Assembly: GCF_020171285.1 (NCBI RefSeq)
Contig: NZ_JAIUZI010000002.1
Coordinates: 310,001-374,000 of the forward strand
DNA: 64,000 nt
Reading direction: 5' to 3'
Source: Seohaeicola saemankumensis
GTDB lineage: Bacteria; Pseudomonadota; Alphaproteobacteria; Rhodobacterales; Rhodobacteraceae
Part shown: positions 9,924 to 20,931 of the stretch, in pieces
Numbering within the stretch: the stretch's first letter is position 1
How the letters are laid out: each line of letters begins with the position of its first letter
Position numbers and translations under genes: made by a program
Notes under the pieces: generated by a model
What the model was told of the DNA's origin: nothing
Database searches by the model: none
The model's input: the letters and a program-made list of their open reading frames with translations, nothing else

Positions 9924-11945
9924 ATGTCTGACCTCCGCAAGATCAACATTGACGGTACCGAGATCGAAGTCGACGGGGCGATGACCCTGATCCAGGCCTG
10001 CGAGGTTGCAGGCGTGGAAGTTCCGCGGTTCTGCTACCACGAACGGCTGTCGATTGCCGGCAACTGCCGCATGTGCCTGGTCGAGGTGGTCGGCGGACCG
10101 CCGAAACCGGCGGCGTCCTGTGCGATGCAGGTCAAGGATCTGCGTCCCGGGCCGGAAGGTCAGGCGCCGGTGGTCAAGACCAATTCGCCCATGGTCAAGA
10201 AGGCCCGCGAAGGCGTGATGGAATTCCTGCTGATTAACCACCCGCTGGATTGCCCGATCTGCGATCAGGGTGGCGAATGCGATCTGCAGGATCAGGCGAT
10301 GGCCTATGGCGTGTCCGGATCACGGTTCACCGAGGCCAAGCGCGCTGTGGACGATCTGGATCTCGGCCCGCTGGTCGGCACCGCGATGACGCGCTGCATT
10401 TCCTGCACCCGCTGCGTGCGGTTCACCACCGAAGTCGCCGGTATCCACCAGATGGGCCAGACTGGTCGCGGCGAGGATGCCGAGATCACCAGCTATCTGA
10501 ACCAGACGCTGGACTCGAACCTTCAGGGCAACATCATTGATCTGTGCCCGGTGGGCGCTCTGACGTCGAAACCCTATGCGTTCACCGCGCGTCCCTGGGA
10601 GCTGACCAAGACCGAAAGCATCGACGTGATGGATGCGCTTGGCTCGAACATCCGGGTGGATACCAAGGGTCGCGAGGTCATGCGAATCCTGCCGCGCAAC
10701 CACGACGGCGTGAACGAGGAATGGATTTCCGACAAGACCCGGTTTGTCTGGGATGGTCTGCGTCGCCAGCGCCTGGACCGGCCGTATGTTCGCGTTGATG
10801 GTAAACTGAAGCCGGCCAGCTGGGGCGAGGCGCTGAGCGCCGCCGCGACCGCGATCAAGGGCGCCAATAAAGTGGCGGGCCTGATCGGGGACCTGGCCCC
10901 GGTCGAAGCCACCTTTGCGCTGAAGGAGTTGATCGAGGGGCAGGGCGGTGTCGTGGAATGCCGCACCGACAATGCCCGTCTTCCGGCGGGGAACCGCTCG
11001 GGCTACGTCGGCACCGCTGCCGTGGAAGACATTGATACGGCAAAGTTTATCCAGCTGATCGGCACCAACCCGGCGGTTGAGGCCCCGGTCCTGAATGCCC
11101 GGATCCGCAAGGCCTGGCTGAATGGCGCCGAGGTCGGTCTTGTCGGCGAGGCGGCAAATCTGACCTATGATTATGCGCATGTCGGCACCGACCGCGCCGC
11201 GCTGCAGAGCCTGCTCGACAAGGACTATGGCGCGGTTCTTGAGGCGCCCTCGGTCGTCATCGTGGGGCAGGGCGCGCTGCGCGAGGCCGATGGCGCCGCG
11301 GTTCTGGCGGCGGCTCAGAAGCTGGCGCAGGACACCGGCAGCAAGCTGCTGGTGTTGCACACCGCAGCCGGTCGCGTTGGCGCGATGGATGTCGGCGCCG
11401 TGACCGAGGGCGGTATGGAGGCGGCCATCGACGGGGCCGACGTGATCTACAACCTCGGCTCGGATGAGATCGAGATCGATGCAGGGACCTTTGTGATCTA
11501 TCAGGGCAGCCACGGGGACCGGGGCGCGCATCGCGCCGACGTGATCCTGCCCGGTGCCGCCTATACCGAGGAGCAGGGGCTGTTCGTCAATACCGAAGGC
11601 CGCCCGCAGCTGGCGTTGCGCGCCGGGTTTGCCCCGGGCGAGGCCAAGGAAAACTGGGCGATCCTGCGGGCGCTGTCGGCGGAAATGGGCGCGACGCTGC
11701 CTTACGACTCGCTGGCGCAACTGCGCCAGGCACTGGTGGCCGAGGTGCCGCATCTGGCACAGATCGACGAGGTGCCGGAGAATGAATGGCAGCCGCTGGA
11801 GGCCGGGCCGCTGGGCGACGCCAGTTTCCGCAACGTGCTGTCGGATTTCTACCTGACCAACCCCATCGCCCGCGCGAGCGAGCTGATGGCCGAGCTGTCG
11901 GCGAACGCCGCCGCCCGCGCAACGGAGAAAATGGCCGCAGAATGA
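9924..11945 (+). CDS. nuoG: NADH-quinone oxidoreductase subunit G
   Basis: 75-kDa subunit carrying the electron-transfer chain N1b, N4 and N5. 673 residues, the short alphaproteobacterial/mitochondrial type. N-terminal [2Fe-2S] ferredoxin fold with [19 protein letters not shown] and [22 protein letters not shown] (N5 His/Cys set); [10 protein letters not shown] and CPVGAL (N4). The C-terminal part is the degenerate molybdopterin-oxidoreductase-like domain. The stop overlaps the next start. Confidence 0.97.
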   Translation: MSDLRKINIDGTEIEVDGAMTLIQACEVAGVEVPRFCYHERLSIAGNCRMCLVEVVGGPPKPAASCAMQVKDLRPGPEGQAPVVKTNSPMVKKAREGVMEFLLINHPLDCPICDQGGECDLQDQAMAYGVSGSRFTEAKRAVDDLDLGPLVGTAMTRCISCTRCVRFTTEVAGIHQMGQTGRGEDAEITSYLNQTLDSNLQGNIIDLCPVGALTSKPYAFTARPWELTKTESIDVMDALGSNIRVDTKGREVMRILPRNHDGVNEEWISDKTRFVWDGLRRQRLDRPYVRVDGKLKPASWGEALSAAATAIKGANKVAGLIGDLAPVEATFALKELIEGQGGVVECRTDNARLPAGNRSGYVGTAAVEDIDTAKFIQLIGTNPAVEAPVLNARIRKAWLNGAEVGLVGEAANLTYDYAHVGTDRAALQSLLDKDYGAVLEAPSVVIVGQGALREADGAAVLAAAQKLAQDTGSKLLVLHTAAGRVGAMDVGAVTEGGMEAAIDGADVIYNLGSDEIEIDAGTFVIYQGSHGDRGAHRADVILPGAAYTEEQGLFVNTEGRPQLALRAGFAPGEAKENWAILRALSAEMGATLPYDSLAQLRQALVAEVPHLAQIDEVPENEWQPLEAGPLGDASFRNVLSDFYLTNPIARASELMAELSANAAARATEKMAAE

Positions 11946-12328
11946 TCCGTGCCGCGATCATATCGCCCCTGATGCTGGCCGCCTGTGATGCCGGTTCCAC
12001 GGATCAGGTGACGCAGTTCCGGCCCGATTATCGCGGCGTCGAAACCAGCCTGCTGGAAGGTGATCTGGTGCAGTTTGACGTGACGATGACCGGGGCGCGG
12101 GGCAAGACGGATCTGGATGCCTATGCCGAATGTGCGGCGGCGCAATATGCGCTGATCCGCGGCTTTGGATTTGCGCGGCATTTGCGCACAAATATCAACG
12201 AAGAGGGTGGCGTGTGGACCGCAGATGCTGTTTACACCATCTCGCCATCCCTGCCGCGCGGATTGCGGACCATCGACGCCGAGGTCGTGGTGGCAAATTG
12301 CGCGGAAAACGGAATACCCACGGTGTGA
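11942..12328 (+). CDS. Putative small lipoprotein between nuoG and nuoH
   Basis: 128 residues. A short N-terminal hydrophobic segment ends in LMLAAC, a lipobox with Cys at about residue 15, so it is probably an anchored periplasmic lipoprotein. The mature part is beta-rich with Cys in [23 protein letters not shown] and VANCAENG. No family recognised with certainty. It starts inside the nuoG stop (ATGA overlap) and ends 6 bases before nuoH. Confidence 0.65.
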   Translation: MIRAAIISPLMLAACDAGSTDQVTQFRPDYRGVETSLLEGDLVQFDVTMTGARGKTDLDAYAECAAAQYALIRGFGFARHLRTNINEEGGVWTADAVYTISPSLPRGLRTIDAEVVVANCAENGIPTV

Positions 12329-12334
12329 GGACTT

Positions 12335-13372
12335 ATGGCTGATTTCTTTTCCACTCCGGGCGGCATCGCCATTATCATACTGGCGCAAGTGCTTGCGATC
12401 GTTGCCTTTGTGATGATCTCGCTCTTGTTCCTTGTGTACGGCGACCGCAAGATCTGGGCCGCTGTCCAGATCCGTCGCGGCCCCAACGTGGTGGGCGTCT
12501 TTGGCCTGCTGCAATCGGTGGCGGACGCGCTGAAATATGTCGTCAAAGAGGTGGTCATTCCCGCCGGGGCCGACCGGGCGGTGTTCCTGCTGGCGCCGCT
12601 GACATCCTTTGTTCTGGCGATGATCGCCTGGGCGGTGATCCCCTTTGCCGACGGCTGGGTCCTGAGCGATCTCAACGTCGCGATCCTCTATGTATTCGCG
12701 GTGTCCTCGCTTGAGGTCTACGGCGTGATCATGGGCGGCTGGGCGTCGAACTCGAAATACCCGTTCCTCGGCTCGCTGCGTTCGGCGGCACAGATGATCT
12801 CCTACGAGGTCTCGATCGGCCTGATCATCATCGGCGTGATCATCTCGACCGGCTCGATGAACTTCGGCGACATCGTTGGCGCCCAGGACACCAGCGCGCA
12901 TTTCTTCGGCTGGTACTGGCTGCCGCATTTCCCGATGGTGTTCCTGTTCTTTATCTCGGCGCTGGCCGAGACCAACCGCCCGCCGTTCGACCTGCCGGAG
13001 GCTGAATCGGAACTGGTGGCGGGCTATCAGGTGGAATACTCGGCCACGCCGTTCCTGCTGTTCATGGCCGGTGAATACATCGCGATCTTCTTGATGTGCG
13101 CGCTGACCTCGCTGCTGTTCTTTGGCGGCTGGCTGTCGCCGATCCCGGGGCTGCCCGATGGCGTGCTGTGGATGGTCGGCAAGATGGCGTTCTTCTTCTT
13201 CCTCTTCGCGATGGTCAAGGCGATCACGCCGCGCTACCGCTATGACCAGCTGATGCGTCTGGGTTGGAAAGTCTTCCTGCCGTTCAGCCTGGTCTGGGTG
13301 GTGTTCGTGTCCTTCGCGGCAAAATTCGACTGGTTCTGGGGCATCTTCGCCCGCTGGACCGTGGGGGGCTGA
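12335..13372 (+). CDS. nuoH: NADH-quinone oxidoreductase subunit H
   Basis: Membrane subunit at the junction of the peripheral and membrane arms, forming part of the quinone channel. 345 residues, about eight hydrophobic helices. Signature segments: [45 protein letters not shown] and [28 protein letters not shown], the acidic loop of the E-channel. A start with TGAGGA just upstream fits. Confidence 0.97.
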   Translation: MADFFSTPGGIAIIILAQVLAIVAFVMISLLFLVYGDRKIWAAVQIRRGPNVVGVFGLLQSVADALKYVVKEVVIPAGADRAVFLLAPLTSFVLAMIAWAVIPFADGWVLSDLNVAILYVFAVSSLEVYGVIMGGWASNSKYPFLGSLRSAAQMISYEVSIGLIIIGVIISTGSMNFGDIVGAQDTSAHFFGWYWLPHFPMVFLFFISALAETNRPPFDLPEAESELVAGYQVEYSATPFLLFMAGEYIAIFLMCALTSLLFFGGWLSPIPGLPDGVLWMVGKMAFFFFLFAMVKAITPRYRYDQLMRLGWKVFLPFSLVWVVFVSFAAKFDWFWGIFARWTVGG

Positions 13373-13373
13373 C

Positions 13374-13868
13374 ATGACTCAGATCGACTATACCCGCGCC
13401 GCCAAGTACTTTTTGCTCTACGACTTCATCGTCGGGCTCAAGCTGGGCATGAAATACTTCTTCAAACCGCGTCCGACGGTGAACTATCCACATGAAAAGG
13501 GCCCGCTGAGCCCGCGTTTCCGCGGCGAACACGCGCTGCGCCGCTATCCCAATGGCGAGGAACGCTGCATCGCGTGCAAGCTCTGCGAGGCGATCTGCCC
13601 GGCGCAGGCGATCACCATCGACGCGGAACCGCGCGAGGACGGCAGCCGCCGGACCACGCGGTATGACATCGACATGACCAAATGCATCTACTGCGGCTTC
13701 TGCCAGGAAGCCTGCCCGGTGGATGCCATCGTCGAGGGTCCGAACTTTGAATTCGCCACCGAAACCCGCGAAGAGCTGTTTTATGACAAGGCGAAACTGC
13801 TCGACAACGGCGAACGCTGGGAAGCCGAAATCGCACGCAACCTGGAATTGGATGCGCCCTACAGATGA
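13374..13868 (+). CDS. nuoI: NADH-quinone oxidoreductase subunit I
   Basis: Peripheral-arm ferredoxin-like subunit with two [4Fe-4S] clusters (N6a, N6b). 164 residues. Both cluster motifs are intact: [16 protein letters not shown] and [16 protein letters not shown]. Starts 1 base after nuoH; its end overlaps the next gene by 4 bases (ATGA). Confidence 0.97.
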   Translation: MTQIDYTRAAKYFLLYDFIVGLKLGMKYFFKPRPTVNYPHEKGPLSPRFRGEHALRRYPNGEERCIACKLCEAICPAQAITIDAEPREDGSRRTTRYDIDMTKCIYCGFCQEACPVDAIVEGPNFEFATETREELFYDKAKLLDNGERWEAEIARNLELDAPYR

Positions 13869-14278
13869 GCCTGGATGAGCCGCATATCGACAGCTACGCA
13901 CGGGGCAAGGCCCTGTCGGAGACTGTGAACCCCGGCATGGAGGACGCCCTGCGCGCCCGCTATGACGCGTTGGTGCCCGGTCTGGCCGAGACGGTCGTGG
14001 ATGTCGCTTATGGCAAGTTCTATGCCCGTGGCACGGTCGATGAAAAGACCCGGCTGCTGGCGACGATTGCCGCGCTTGCGGCTCTGGGCGGCCAGACCCG
14101 ACCGCAGTTGAAGGTGAATGTCGCGAGCGCCCGCGCCGTCGGTGCCAGCCGGCAAGAAATTGCAGAGATCATCTTTCAGATGACGCTCTATGGCGGCTTT
14201 CCAGCGATGATCAACGCGCTGAACGCGGCGATGGAAGTGTTCGAGGAAGAAGATAAGCGGGAGGCAAACAATGGCTGA
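13865..14278 (+). CDS. Carboxymuconolactone decarboxylase-like protein 1
   Basis: 137 residues with the all-helical CMD fold signature: [67 protein letters not shown]. The CxxC pair of AhpD-type peroxidase relatives is absent, so a thiol redox role is unlikely. Overlaps nuoI by 4 bases and the following CMD-like gene by 8, so it is coupled to both. The fold covers gamma-carboxymuconolactone decarboxylase and many proteins of unknown function. Its role within the nuo operon is unknown. Confidence 0.8.
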   Translation: MSLDEPHIDSYARGKALSETVNPGMEDALRARYDALVPGLAETVVDVAYGKFYARGTVDEKTRLLATIAALAALGGQTRPQLKVNVASARAVGASRQEIAEIIFQMTLYGGFPAMINALNAAMEVFEEEDKREANNG

Positions 14279-14681
14279 TACGCCGACCAATCCGTTTGAA
14301 TTGATGATGACGCAAGCCCGCGAGATGGCCAAGGCGATGAATCCGGCGCTCGAGTCATTTACGCCCAAAGGGTTCGAAAACCTTTGGCCGACGATGCCCA
14401 AGGAAATGATGGAGTTCATGTTCGGCAATGCCGTCAACACGGAAGGGCTGGACGCCAAGACCCGCCTGTTGCTGACGCTGGCCGGGCTGACCATGCAGGG
14501 CGCGCTGGCCGATGCGGCCGTTCGTCAGACCGTGCGCCACGCCGTCGAGGCCGGGGCGCGTAAACAAGAAATCGTAGAAACAATCGGCCACATGGCGGTT
14601 TTTGCCGGCATTCCGGCCATGACCCGCGCGCTGGAAATCGCACGCAGCGTACTGCCCGACACCGAGGATGACGAAACATGA
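14271..14681 (+). CDS. Carboxymuconolactone decarboxylase-like protein 2
   Basis: 136 residues. The C-terminal half matches the neighbouring CMD-like protein: [18 protein letters not shown] and [37 protein letters not shown]. The N-terminal half ([22 protein letters not shown]) differs. No CxxC. It is a diverged paralogue, possibly a hetero-oligomer partner. Overlaps the previous gene by 8 bases and nuoJ by 4. Confidence 0.8.
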   Translation: MADTPTNPFELMMTQAREMAKAMNPALESFTPKGFENLWPTMPKEMMEFMFGNAVNTEGLDAKTRLLLTLAGLTMQGALADAAVRQTVRHAVEAGARKQEIVETIGHMAVFAGIPAMTRALEIARSVLPDTEDDET

Positions 14682-15280
14682 GCGTGTTTGCCTTTTACCT
14701 CTTTGCCCTGAGCGCCATCACCGGAGGGCTGTTCACGGTGATCAGCCGCCAGCCGGTGCATTCGGTGCTGTGGCTGATCCTCACCTTTATCTCGGCGGCG
14801 GGGCTGTTCGTGCTGCTGGGCGCCGAGTTCGTGGCGATGCTGCTGATCATCGTCTATGTCGGTGCCGTCGCGGTGCTGTTCCTCTTCGTGGTGATGATGC
14901 TGGACGTCGATTTCGCCGAGCTGAAGGCGGAAATGGCCCGCTACATGCCGCTGGCGCTTCTGATCGGGCTGGTGATCCTGATGCAGTTCGTCATGGCCTA
15001 TGGCTCGTGGGAAAGCGCCCATGCCGCCGACAGCCTGCGCGCGCAGGTGGTGCCGACCGACAAGCACAACACCGAAGCGCTGGGGGCGATCATCTATGAC
15101 CAGTATTTCCTGCTGTTCCAGCTGGCCGGTCTGATCCTGCTGGTTGCGATGATCGGTGCCATCGTGCTGACGCTGCGCCACCGCCAGAACATCAAGCGCC
15201 AGGATATCCTGGCGCAGATGTACCGAGACCCGGCCAAGGCGATGCAGCTGAAGGATGTCAAACCGGGGCAGGGGCTTTGA
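14678..15280 (+). CDS. nuoJ: NADH-quinone oxidoreductase subunit J
   Basis: Membrane subunit (ND6 homologue), 200 residues, five hydrophobic helices. The conserved helix 3 [24 protein letters not shown], which contains the pi-bulge region of ND6, is intact. The start overlaps the upstream CMD-like gene. The stop is immediately followed by the ATG of a 44-residue frame. Confidence 0.96.
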   Translation: MSVFAFYLFALSAITGGLFTVISRQPVHSVLWLILTFISAAGLFVLLGAEFVAMLLIIVYVGAVAVLFLFVVMMLDVDFAELKAEMARYMPLALLIGLVILMQFVMAYGSWESAHAADSLRAQVVPTDKHNTEALGAIIYDQYFLLFQLAGLILLVAMIGAIVLTLRHRQNIKRQDILAQMYRDPAKAMQLKDVKPGQGL

Positions 15281-15415
15281 ATGCTCGAGCTTGCTCATAA
15301 CGTAGTTTCCCATGTCGGGCTGGCGGGGCTGGCCGGACTGTGGGTGATCAAGGCTGGTGCCGGAATTCTGGGACTGCGCTGGCTGAGACAAAGAAGACTG
15401 GGAACCAGAGGGTGA
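15281..15415 (+). CDS. 44-residue frame between nuoJ and nuoK
   Basis: ATG directly abuts the nuoJ stop, and the TGA lies 5 bases before the nuoK ATG. The product has one hydrophobic segment (about residues 8-35, with Gly/Ala/Leu) and a strongly basic tail [12 protein letters not shown]. It fills the spacer, and its end GAGGGTGA also supplies the nuoK Shine-Dalgarno. It could be a short single-pass membrane protein or simply a translated spacer; homologues would decide. Confidence 0.45.
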   Translation: MLELAHNVVSHVGLAGLAGLWVIKAGAGILGLRWLRQRRLGTRG

Positions 15416-15419
15416 ATGG

Positions 15420-15725
15420 ATGATCGGAATTGAACATTATCTGACGGTGGCGGCGACGCTGTTTGTCATTGGCATCTTCGGGCTATTCCTGAACCGCAAG
15501 AACGTGATCATCCTGCTGATGAGCATCGAACTGATGCTCTTGGCGGTGAACATCAACCTCGTGGCATTTTCCAGTTTCCTGGGCGATCTGGTCGGTCAGG
15601 TCTTTACCCTCTTCGTGCTGACCGTGGCCGCCGCAGAGGCGGCGATCGGGCTGGCGATCCTGGTCTGCTTCTTCCGCAACCGCGGCACCATCGCCGTGGA
15701 AGACATTAACGTGATGAAAGGTTAA
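15420..15725 (+). CDS. nuoK: NADH-quinone oxidoreductase subunit K
   Basis: Membrane subunit (ND4L homologue), 101 residues, three helices. It contains the conserved membrane-embedded Glu residues of the proton path in [17 protein letters not shown] and [14 protein letters not shown]. Normal length. Confidence 0.97.
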   Translation: MIGIEHYLTVAATLFVIGIFGLFLNRKNVIILLMSIELMLLAVNINLVAFSSFLGDLVGQVFTLFVLTVAAAEAAIGLAILVCFFRNRGTIAVEDINVMKG

Positions 15726-15729
15726 CCCG

Positions 15730-17880
15730 GTGGAAACCATCATCCTCTTCGCACCGCTTGTCGGCGCCATTATCTGCGGCTTTGGCTGGAAATTCATCGG
15801 TGAAACCGCCGCCCAGTGGGTTGCAACCGGTCTGCTGTTCCTGGCCTGCCTGCTCAGCTGGATCGTCTTCATCTCCTTTGACGGGGTCACCCAGTCGATC
15901 CCGGTGCTGCGCTTTATCGAAAGCGGCAGCCTCGCCACCGAATGGGCCTTCCGCCTGGACCGCCTGACCGCGATCATGCTGATCGTGGTAACCACTGTTT
16001 CGGCGCTGGTCCACCTCTACAGCTTTGGCTACATGGATAACGATCCGCAGTGGAAAGAAGGCGAAAGCTACAAGCCGCGCTTTTTTGCGTATCTGTCGTT
16101 CTTCACCTTCGCCATGCTGATGCTGGTGACCTCCGACAACCTGGTCCAGATGTTCTTTGGCTGGGAAGGCGTGGGCGTCGCCTCATACCTGCTGATCGGT
16201 TTCTACTACCGCAAGCCGTCCGCCAATGCGGCGGCGATGAAAGCCTTCATCGTCAACCGGGTCGGTGACTTTGGCTTTGCGCTGGGGATTTTTGCCCTGT
16301 TCTTTCTCGTGGACAGCATCAATTTCGCGGATGTATTCGCCGCCGCGCCGGTGCTGGCCGAAACCCATGTGACTTTCCTGTGGACCGAATGGAACGCGGC
16401 CGAACTGGTGGCCTTCCTGCTGTTCGTGGGGGCGATGGGTAAATCGGCGCAGCTTTTGCTGCACACCTGGCTGCCCGACGCGATGGAAGGCCCGACCCCG
16501 GTGTCGGCGCTGATCCACGCTGCGACCATGGTGACGGCGGGTGTTTTCCTGGTGTGCCGGATGTCGCCGGTCATGGAATTCGCGCCGAACGCGACCATGT
16601 TCATCACGGTGATCGGGGCCACGACGGCGTTTTTCGCCGCCACCGTGGGCCTGGTTCAGACGGACATCAAGCGCGTGATCGCCTATTCGACCTGTTCGCA
16701 GCTGGGTTACATGTTCGTGGCGGCCGGCGTTGGCATGTATTCGGCGGCGATGTTCCACCTCTTCACGCACGCGTTCTTCAAGGCGCTGTTGTTCCTTGGG
16801 GCCGGTTCGGTCATCCACGCGATGCATCACGAGCAAGAGATGCCGAACTATGGCGGCCTGCGCAAAAAGATCCCCTATACCTATTGGGCAATGATGATCG
16901 GCACACTGGCCATCACCGGTGTCGGCATCCCGCTGACCACCATCGGCTTTGCCGGGTTCCTGTCCAAGGACGCCATCATCGAAAGCGCCTATGCGGGCGG
17001 GTCTGCCTATGGCTTCTGGCTGCTGGTGATCGCGGCGGGCATGACCAGCTTTTATTCCTGGCGCCTGATCTTCCTGACCTTCTTTGGCGAACCGCGCGGC
17101 GACAAGCATACCCATGACCACGCGCATGAAAGCCCGATGGTCATGCTGATCCCGCTGGGCGTGCTCTCGCTCGGCGCGGTGTTCGCCGGTATGATCTGGT
17201 ATGGCCAGTTCTTTGGTCACGCCGACAAGGTGGGCAAGTTCTATGGCATCCCGGTGGCCGAGATGGCCGCGCATGGCGATACGACGTCGCACGGTGCGTC
17301 GGGTGACGATCATGTAACCGACGATGGCCACGGGGATGACAGCCACGCCACCGATGGCCACGCCGATGACGGCCATGGCGCGGATGCCGGCCACGGAGAA
17401 CATCACGCGGGCTTTGTCGGCAAACCGGGCGAGGGGGCGCTGTATTTTGCACCCGACAACACCGTGCTGGACGATGCCCACGCGGCCCCGAAATGGGTCA
17501 AGGTCTCGCCTTTTATCGCGATGCTGATCGGTCTGGCGATTTCCTATTGGTTCTATATCGTTAACCCCACCATTCCTGCGCGTCTGGCGGAAAACCAGCG
17601 CCCGCTCTACCTGTTCCTCAAGAACAAGTGGTACTTTGACGAGATCTACAATGTGATCTTTGTCAAACCCGCCGTGGCCATTGGCCGGTTCTTCTGGAAA
17701 CGCGGTGACGGCAACACGATCGACGGGTTCCTGAACGGGGTTGCCATGGGTGTGGTGCCCTTCTTCACCCGGCTCGCGGGCAAGGCTCAGTCCGGTTACA
17801 TCTTTACTTACGCCTTCTGGATGGTGCTGGGCATCGCGGCCCTTGTCACCTGGATGACGATCGGCGGAGGAGCGCACTAA
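15730..17880 (+). CDS. nuoL: NADH-quinone oxidoreductase subunit L
   Basis: Distal antiporter-like proton pump subunit (ND5 homologue), 716 residues from GTG. Core motifs are present: [49 protein letters not shown] and [17 protein letters not shown]. Between the core helices and the C-terminal lateral helix is a His/Asp/Gly-rich hydrophilic stretch (residues 515-559, with about 12 His), after an earlier HTHDHAHE. This loop varies in the family and could bind divalent metal. The stop overlaps the nuoM start by one base. Confidence 0.97.
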   Translation: METIILFAPLVGAIICGFGWKFIGETAAQWVATGLLFLACLLSWIVFISFDGVTQSIPVLRFIESGSLATEWAFRLDRLTAIMLIVVTTVSALVHLYSFGYMDNDPQWKEGESYKPRFFAYLSFFTFAMLMLVTSDNLVQMFFGWEGVGVASYLLIGFYYRKPSANAAAMKAFIVNRVGDFGFALGIFALFFLVDSINFADVFAAAPVLAETHVTFLWTEWNAAELVAFLLFVGAMGKSAQLLLHTWLPDAMEGPTPVSALIHAATMVTAGVFLVCRMSPVMEFAPNATMFITVIGATTAFFAATVGLVQTDIKRVIAYSTCSQLGYMFVAAGVGMYSAAMFHLFTHAFFKALLFLGAGSVIHAMHHEQEMPNYGGLRKKIPYTYWAMMIGTLAITGVGIPLTTIGFAGFLSKDAIIESAYAGGSAYGFWLLVIAAGMTSFYSWRLIFLTFFGEPRGDKHTHDHAHESPMVMLIPLGVLSLGAVFAGMIWYGQFFGHADKVGKFYGIPVAEMAAHGDTTSHGASGDDHVTDDGHGDDSHATDGHADDGHGADAGHGEHHAGFVGKPGEGALYFAPDNTVLDDAHAAPKWVKVSPFIAMLIGLAISYWFYIVNPTIPARLAENQRPLYLFLKNKWYFDEIYNVIFVKPAVAIGRFFWKRGDGNTIDGFLNGVAMGVVPFFTRLAGKAQSGYIFTYAFWMVLGIAALVTWMTIGGGAH

Positions 17881-19421
17881 TGGACAATATCCTTTCCATC
17901 GTCACCTTCGTGCCTGCGCTGGCGGCGGCGATCCTTGCCGTGTTCCTGCGCGGTGACGACGAGGCCGCGCAACGCAACGCCAAATGGGTCGCGCTGTTCG
18001 CCACCTCGGTGACCTTCCTCGTGTCGCTGGGGATCTACGCCCAGTTCGACCCGTCCAACACCGGCTTTCAGTTCGTCGAAGAGGGCGAATGGCTGATGGG
18101 GCTCAAGTACAAGATGGGCGTGGACGGTATCAGCGTTCTGTTTGTCTTGCTGACCACGTTCATCATGCCGCTGACCATTCTGGCCAGCTGGAACGTGACC
18201 ACCCGGGTCAAGGAATACATGATCGCCTTCCTGCTGCTTGAAACGCTGATGCTGGGCGTGTTCATGGCGCTGGACCTGGTGCTGTTCTACCTGTTCTTCG
18301 AGGCCGGGCTGATCCCGATGTTCCTGATCATCGGCATCTGGGGCGGCAAGGACCGGATCTACGCATCGTTCAAGTTCTTCCTCTACACCTTCCTCGGATC
18401 GGTTCTGATGCTGGTGGCGATGGTCGCGATGTACGCCGATGCCGGCACCACCGATATCGAGACGCTGCTGACGCACCAGTTTGCATCCGGCACGCTGAAC
18501 GTGCTGGGCGTGCAGGTGATCGGCGGTATGCAGACGCTGATGTTCCTGGCGTTCTTTGCCAGCTTTGCGGTGAAAATGCCGATGTGGCCGGTGCACACCT
18601 GGTTGCCGGATGCTCACGTGCAGGCGCCGACGGCCGGTTCCGTGGTTCTGGCCGCGATCCTGCTGAAGATGGGCGGTTATGGCTTCCTGCGGTTCAGCCT
18701 GCCGATGTTCCCGGTCGGGGCGGACGTGATGACACCGCTGGTGTTGTGGATGTCGGCGATTGCCGTGGTCTATACCTCGCTTGTGGCGCTGGTGCAGGAA
18801 GACATGAAAAAGCTGATCGCTTATTCGTCGGTCGCGCATATGGGCTTTGTCACCATGGGGATCTTTGCGGCCAACCAGCAGGGCGTGGATGGGGCGATTT
18901 TTCAGATGCTCAGCCACGGGTTCATCTCGGCGGCGCTCTTCCTTTGCGTTGGTGTGATCTATGACCGGATGCACACCCGCGACATCGATGCCTATGGCGG
19001 GCTGGTCGTGCGGATGCCGGCCTATGCGCTGGTCTTCATGCTCTTCACCATGGCCAACGTCGGTCTGCCGGGCACCAGCGGGTTCGTCGGCGAATTCCTG
19101 ACGCTGATGGGCACGTTCCAGAAGAACACCTGGGTCACGGCCGTGGCCGCGACGGGGGTGATCTTCAGCGCCGGTTACGCGCTCTGGCTCTATCGCCGGG
19201 TGGTCTTTGGCGACCTGATCAAGGAAAGCCTGAAAACCATCACCGATATGAGCGCGCGCGAGCGGGTCGTTTTTGCCCCGCTGATCGTGATGACGCTGCT
19301 GCTGGGCGTTTATCCCTCGCTGATCACCGATATCATCGGGCCGTCGACGGCGGCGCTCGTTTCGAACTTTGACACTGCACTGGCCGCAGCGGAAGCTGCG
19401 ACCCAGATCGCCTCGCACTAA
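17880..19421 (+). CDS. nuoM: NADH-quinone oxidoreductase subunit M
   Basis: Antiporter-like membrane subunit (ND4 homologue), 513 residues, about 14 helices. Conserved elements: [20 protein letters not shown] with the key Glu, [25 protein letters not shown], and [17 protein letters not shown] with the discontinuous-helix Lys region. The ATG overlaps the nuoL stop. Confidence 0.97.
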   Translation: MDNILSIVTFVPALAAAILAVFLRGDDEAAQRNAKWVALFATSVTFLVSLGIYAQFDPSNTGFQFVEEGEWLMGLKYKMGVDGISVLFVLLTTFIMPLTILASWNVTTRVKEYMIAFLLLETLMLGVFMALDLVLFYLFFEAGLIPMFLIIGIWGGKDRIYASFKFFLYTFLGSVLMLVAMVAMYADAGTTDIETLLTHQFASGTLNVLGVQVIGGMQTLMFLAFFASFAVKMPMWPVHTWLPDAHVQAPTAGSVVLAAILLKMGGYGFLRFSLPMFPVGADVMTPLVLWMSAIAVVYTSLVALVQEDMKKLIAYSSVAHMGFVTMGIFAANQQGVDGAIFQMLSHGFISAALFLCVGVIYDRMHTRDIDAYGGLVVRMPAYALVFMLFTMANVGLPGTSGFVGEFLTLMGTFQKNTWVTAVAATGVIFSAGYALWLYRRVVFGDLIKESLKTITDMSARERVVFAPLIVMTLLLGVYPSLITDIIGPSTAALVSNFDTALAAAEAATQIASH

Positions 19422-19434
19422 GGAGCCCGGGTTC

Positions 19435-20877
19435 ATGATCTCCACCGATCTGACCATCATCCTGCCGGAAATCGTTCTGGCCGTTTATGCCATGCTGGCG
19501 CTTGTTGTCGCGGTCTATACCAAGAAGGACGGGCTGGCGGGCGCACTGATCTGGACCACCGCTGCGCTGATGGTCGTGCTGGCGGGTTGGATCGCCACCG
19601 GGGCAGGCGGCACCAATCTGGCGTTCGGCGGTATGTTCGTCGATGACGGCTTCTCGCGCTTTGCCAAGGTCGCGATCCTGCTGTCGGCGGCCTGCGTACT
19701 GGTGATGAGCCAGGACTTCATGGCGCGGCGCGACTTCCTGCGGTTCGAATACCCGCTGCTGGTGGCGCTTTCGGCTGTCGGCATGATGATGATGGTGTCC
19801 GCCGGAGATCTGATGTCGCTGTACATGGGGCTCGAACTGCAGTCGCTGGCGCTCTACGTCGTCGCCGCCATGCGCCGCGACAGCGTGCGCTCGACCGAAG
19901 CGGGGCTGAAGTATTTCGTGCTGGGCGCGCTCAGCTCGGGTCTGCTGCTCTACGGTGCCTCGCTGGTTTACGGGTTCTCCGGAACGACGCTTTTCTCGGG
20001 CATCATCCAGACAACGCAGCACGGCGAGGTGTCGCTGGGTCTGCTCTTTGGTCTGATCTTCCTGATCTCGGGTCTGGCGTTCAAGGTTTCGGCGGTGCCG
20101 TTCCACATGTGGACGCCCGACGTCTACGAGGGCTCGCCAACGCCGGTTACCGCGTTCTTTGCCACCGCGCCCAAGGTGGCGGCGATGGGTCTGTTCGCAC
20201 GGGTCCTGCATGACGCCTTTGGCGGGGCCGTGGCCGATTGGCAGCAGGTCATCGTTCTGTTGTCGGTGATGTCGATGTTCCTGGGCGCCGTCGCGGCGAT
20301 CGGGCAGCATGACATCAAGCGGCTGATGGCCTATTCGTCGATTGCGCACATGGGTTATGCCCTGATCGGGCTCGCGGCTGGGACCGAGGCAGGCGTCAAG
20401 GCGATGCTGATGTACATGGCGATCTACGTCACCATGAACGTCGGCACCTTTGCCTTTATCCTGATGATGGAGCGGGACGGTCAGCCGGTGACCAACATTG
20501 ACGCCCTGCGCCAGTATGCCAAACGTGAACCGGGCAAGGCGCTGGCGGTTCTGATCCTGATGTTTTCTCTGGCCGGTGTGCCGCCGATGCTGGGCTTCTT
20601 TGCCAAGCTGGGCGTGTGGCAGGCCGGTGTGCAGGCCGGGCTGATCTGGCTGGTGGTGGCCTCTGCCGTCGCATCGGCTATCGGCGCCTTCTACTATCTG
20701 CGGATCGTGTTCTACATGTACTTCGGTGAAGACACCGACAGCCAGCTGGACAGCAACAACTCGCCGGTCTTGTGGGGTGCCCTGATGGCGTCGGCCGCGC
20801 TGATGCTGATCGGCGTGTTCTACCAGTTCGGTGTCGAGGGGGCCGCAGCAGCGGCAGCGGCGACACTTGTCAACTGA
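19435..20877 (+). CDS. nuoN: NADH-quinone oxidoreductase subunit N
   Basis: Antiporter-like membrane subunit (ND2 homologue), 480 residues. The ATG at 19435 is chosen over longer in-frame starts because AAGGAG (19420-19425) lies just upstream and the start [20 protein letters not shown] fits. Motifs: [51 protein letters not shown] and [18 protein letters not shown]. Last gene of the nuo cluster; a terminator-like hairpin follows. Confidence 0.97.
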   Translation: MISTDLTIILPEIVLAVYAMLALVVAVYTKKDGLAGALIWTTAALMVVLAGWIATGAGGTNLAFGGMFVDDGFSRFAKVAILLSAACVLVMSQDFMARRDFLRFEYPLLVALSAVGMMMMVSAGDLMSLYMGLELQSLALYVVAAMRRDSVRSTEAGLKYFVLGALSSGLLLYGASLVYGFSGTTLFSGIIQTTQHGEVSLGLLFGLIFLISGLAFKVSAVPFHMWTPDVYEGSPTPVTAFFATAPKVAAMGLFARVLHDAFGGAVADWQQVIVLLSVMSMFLGAVAAIGQHDIKRLMAYSSIAHMGYALIGLAAGTEAGVKAMLMYMAIYVTMNVGTFAFILMMERDGQPVTNIDALRQYAKREPGKALAVLILMFSLAGVPPMLGFFAKLGVWQAGVQAGLIWLVVASAVASAIGAFYYLRIVFYMYFGEDTDSQLDSNNSPVLWGALMASAALMLIGVFYQFGVEGAAAAAAATLVN

Positions 20878-20901
20878 TCTGACGCAGAAACAGAAAAAGG
20901 A

Positions 20902-20928
20902 GGCCTGGTCATCCGACCGGGCCTTTTT
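20902..20928 (+). terminator. Terminator-like hairpin at the end of the nuo operon
   Basis: Stem GGCCTGGTC (20902-20910), 4-base loop, GACCGGGCC (20915-20923, one G-T pair), then TTTTT (20924-20928). This is a classic intrinsic terminator layout, but it ends only 3 bases before the birA ATG, and the Shine-Dalgarno-like AAGGAGG (20898-20904) lies on its upstream side. It may only attenuate rather than end transcription into birA. Confidence 0.75.
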
Positions 20929-20931
20929 GCT

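Noticed and set aside
10320..11753. 477-codon minus-strand frame in nuoG
   Set aside because: Antisense shadow of nuoG with no recognisable motif.
16183..17877. 564-codon minus-strand frame opposite nuoL
   Set aside because: nuoL is clearly the coding strand; the antisense product is Arg/His-rich without a domain.
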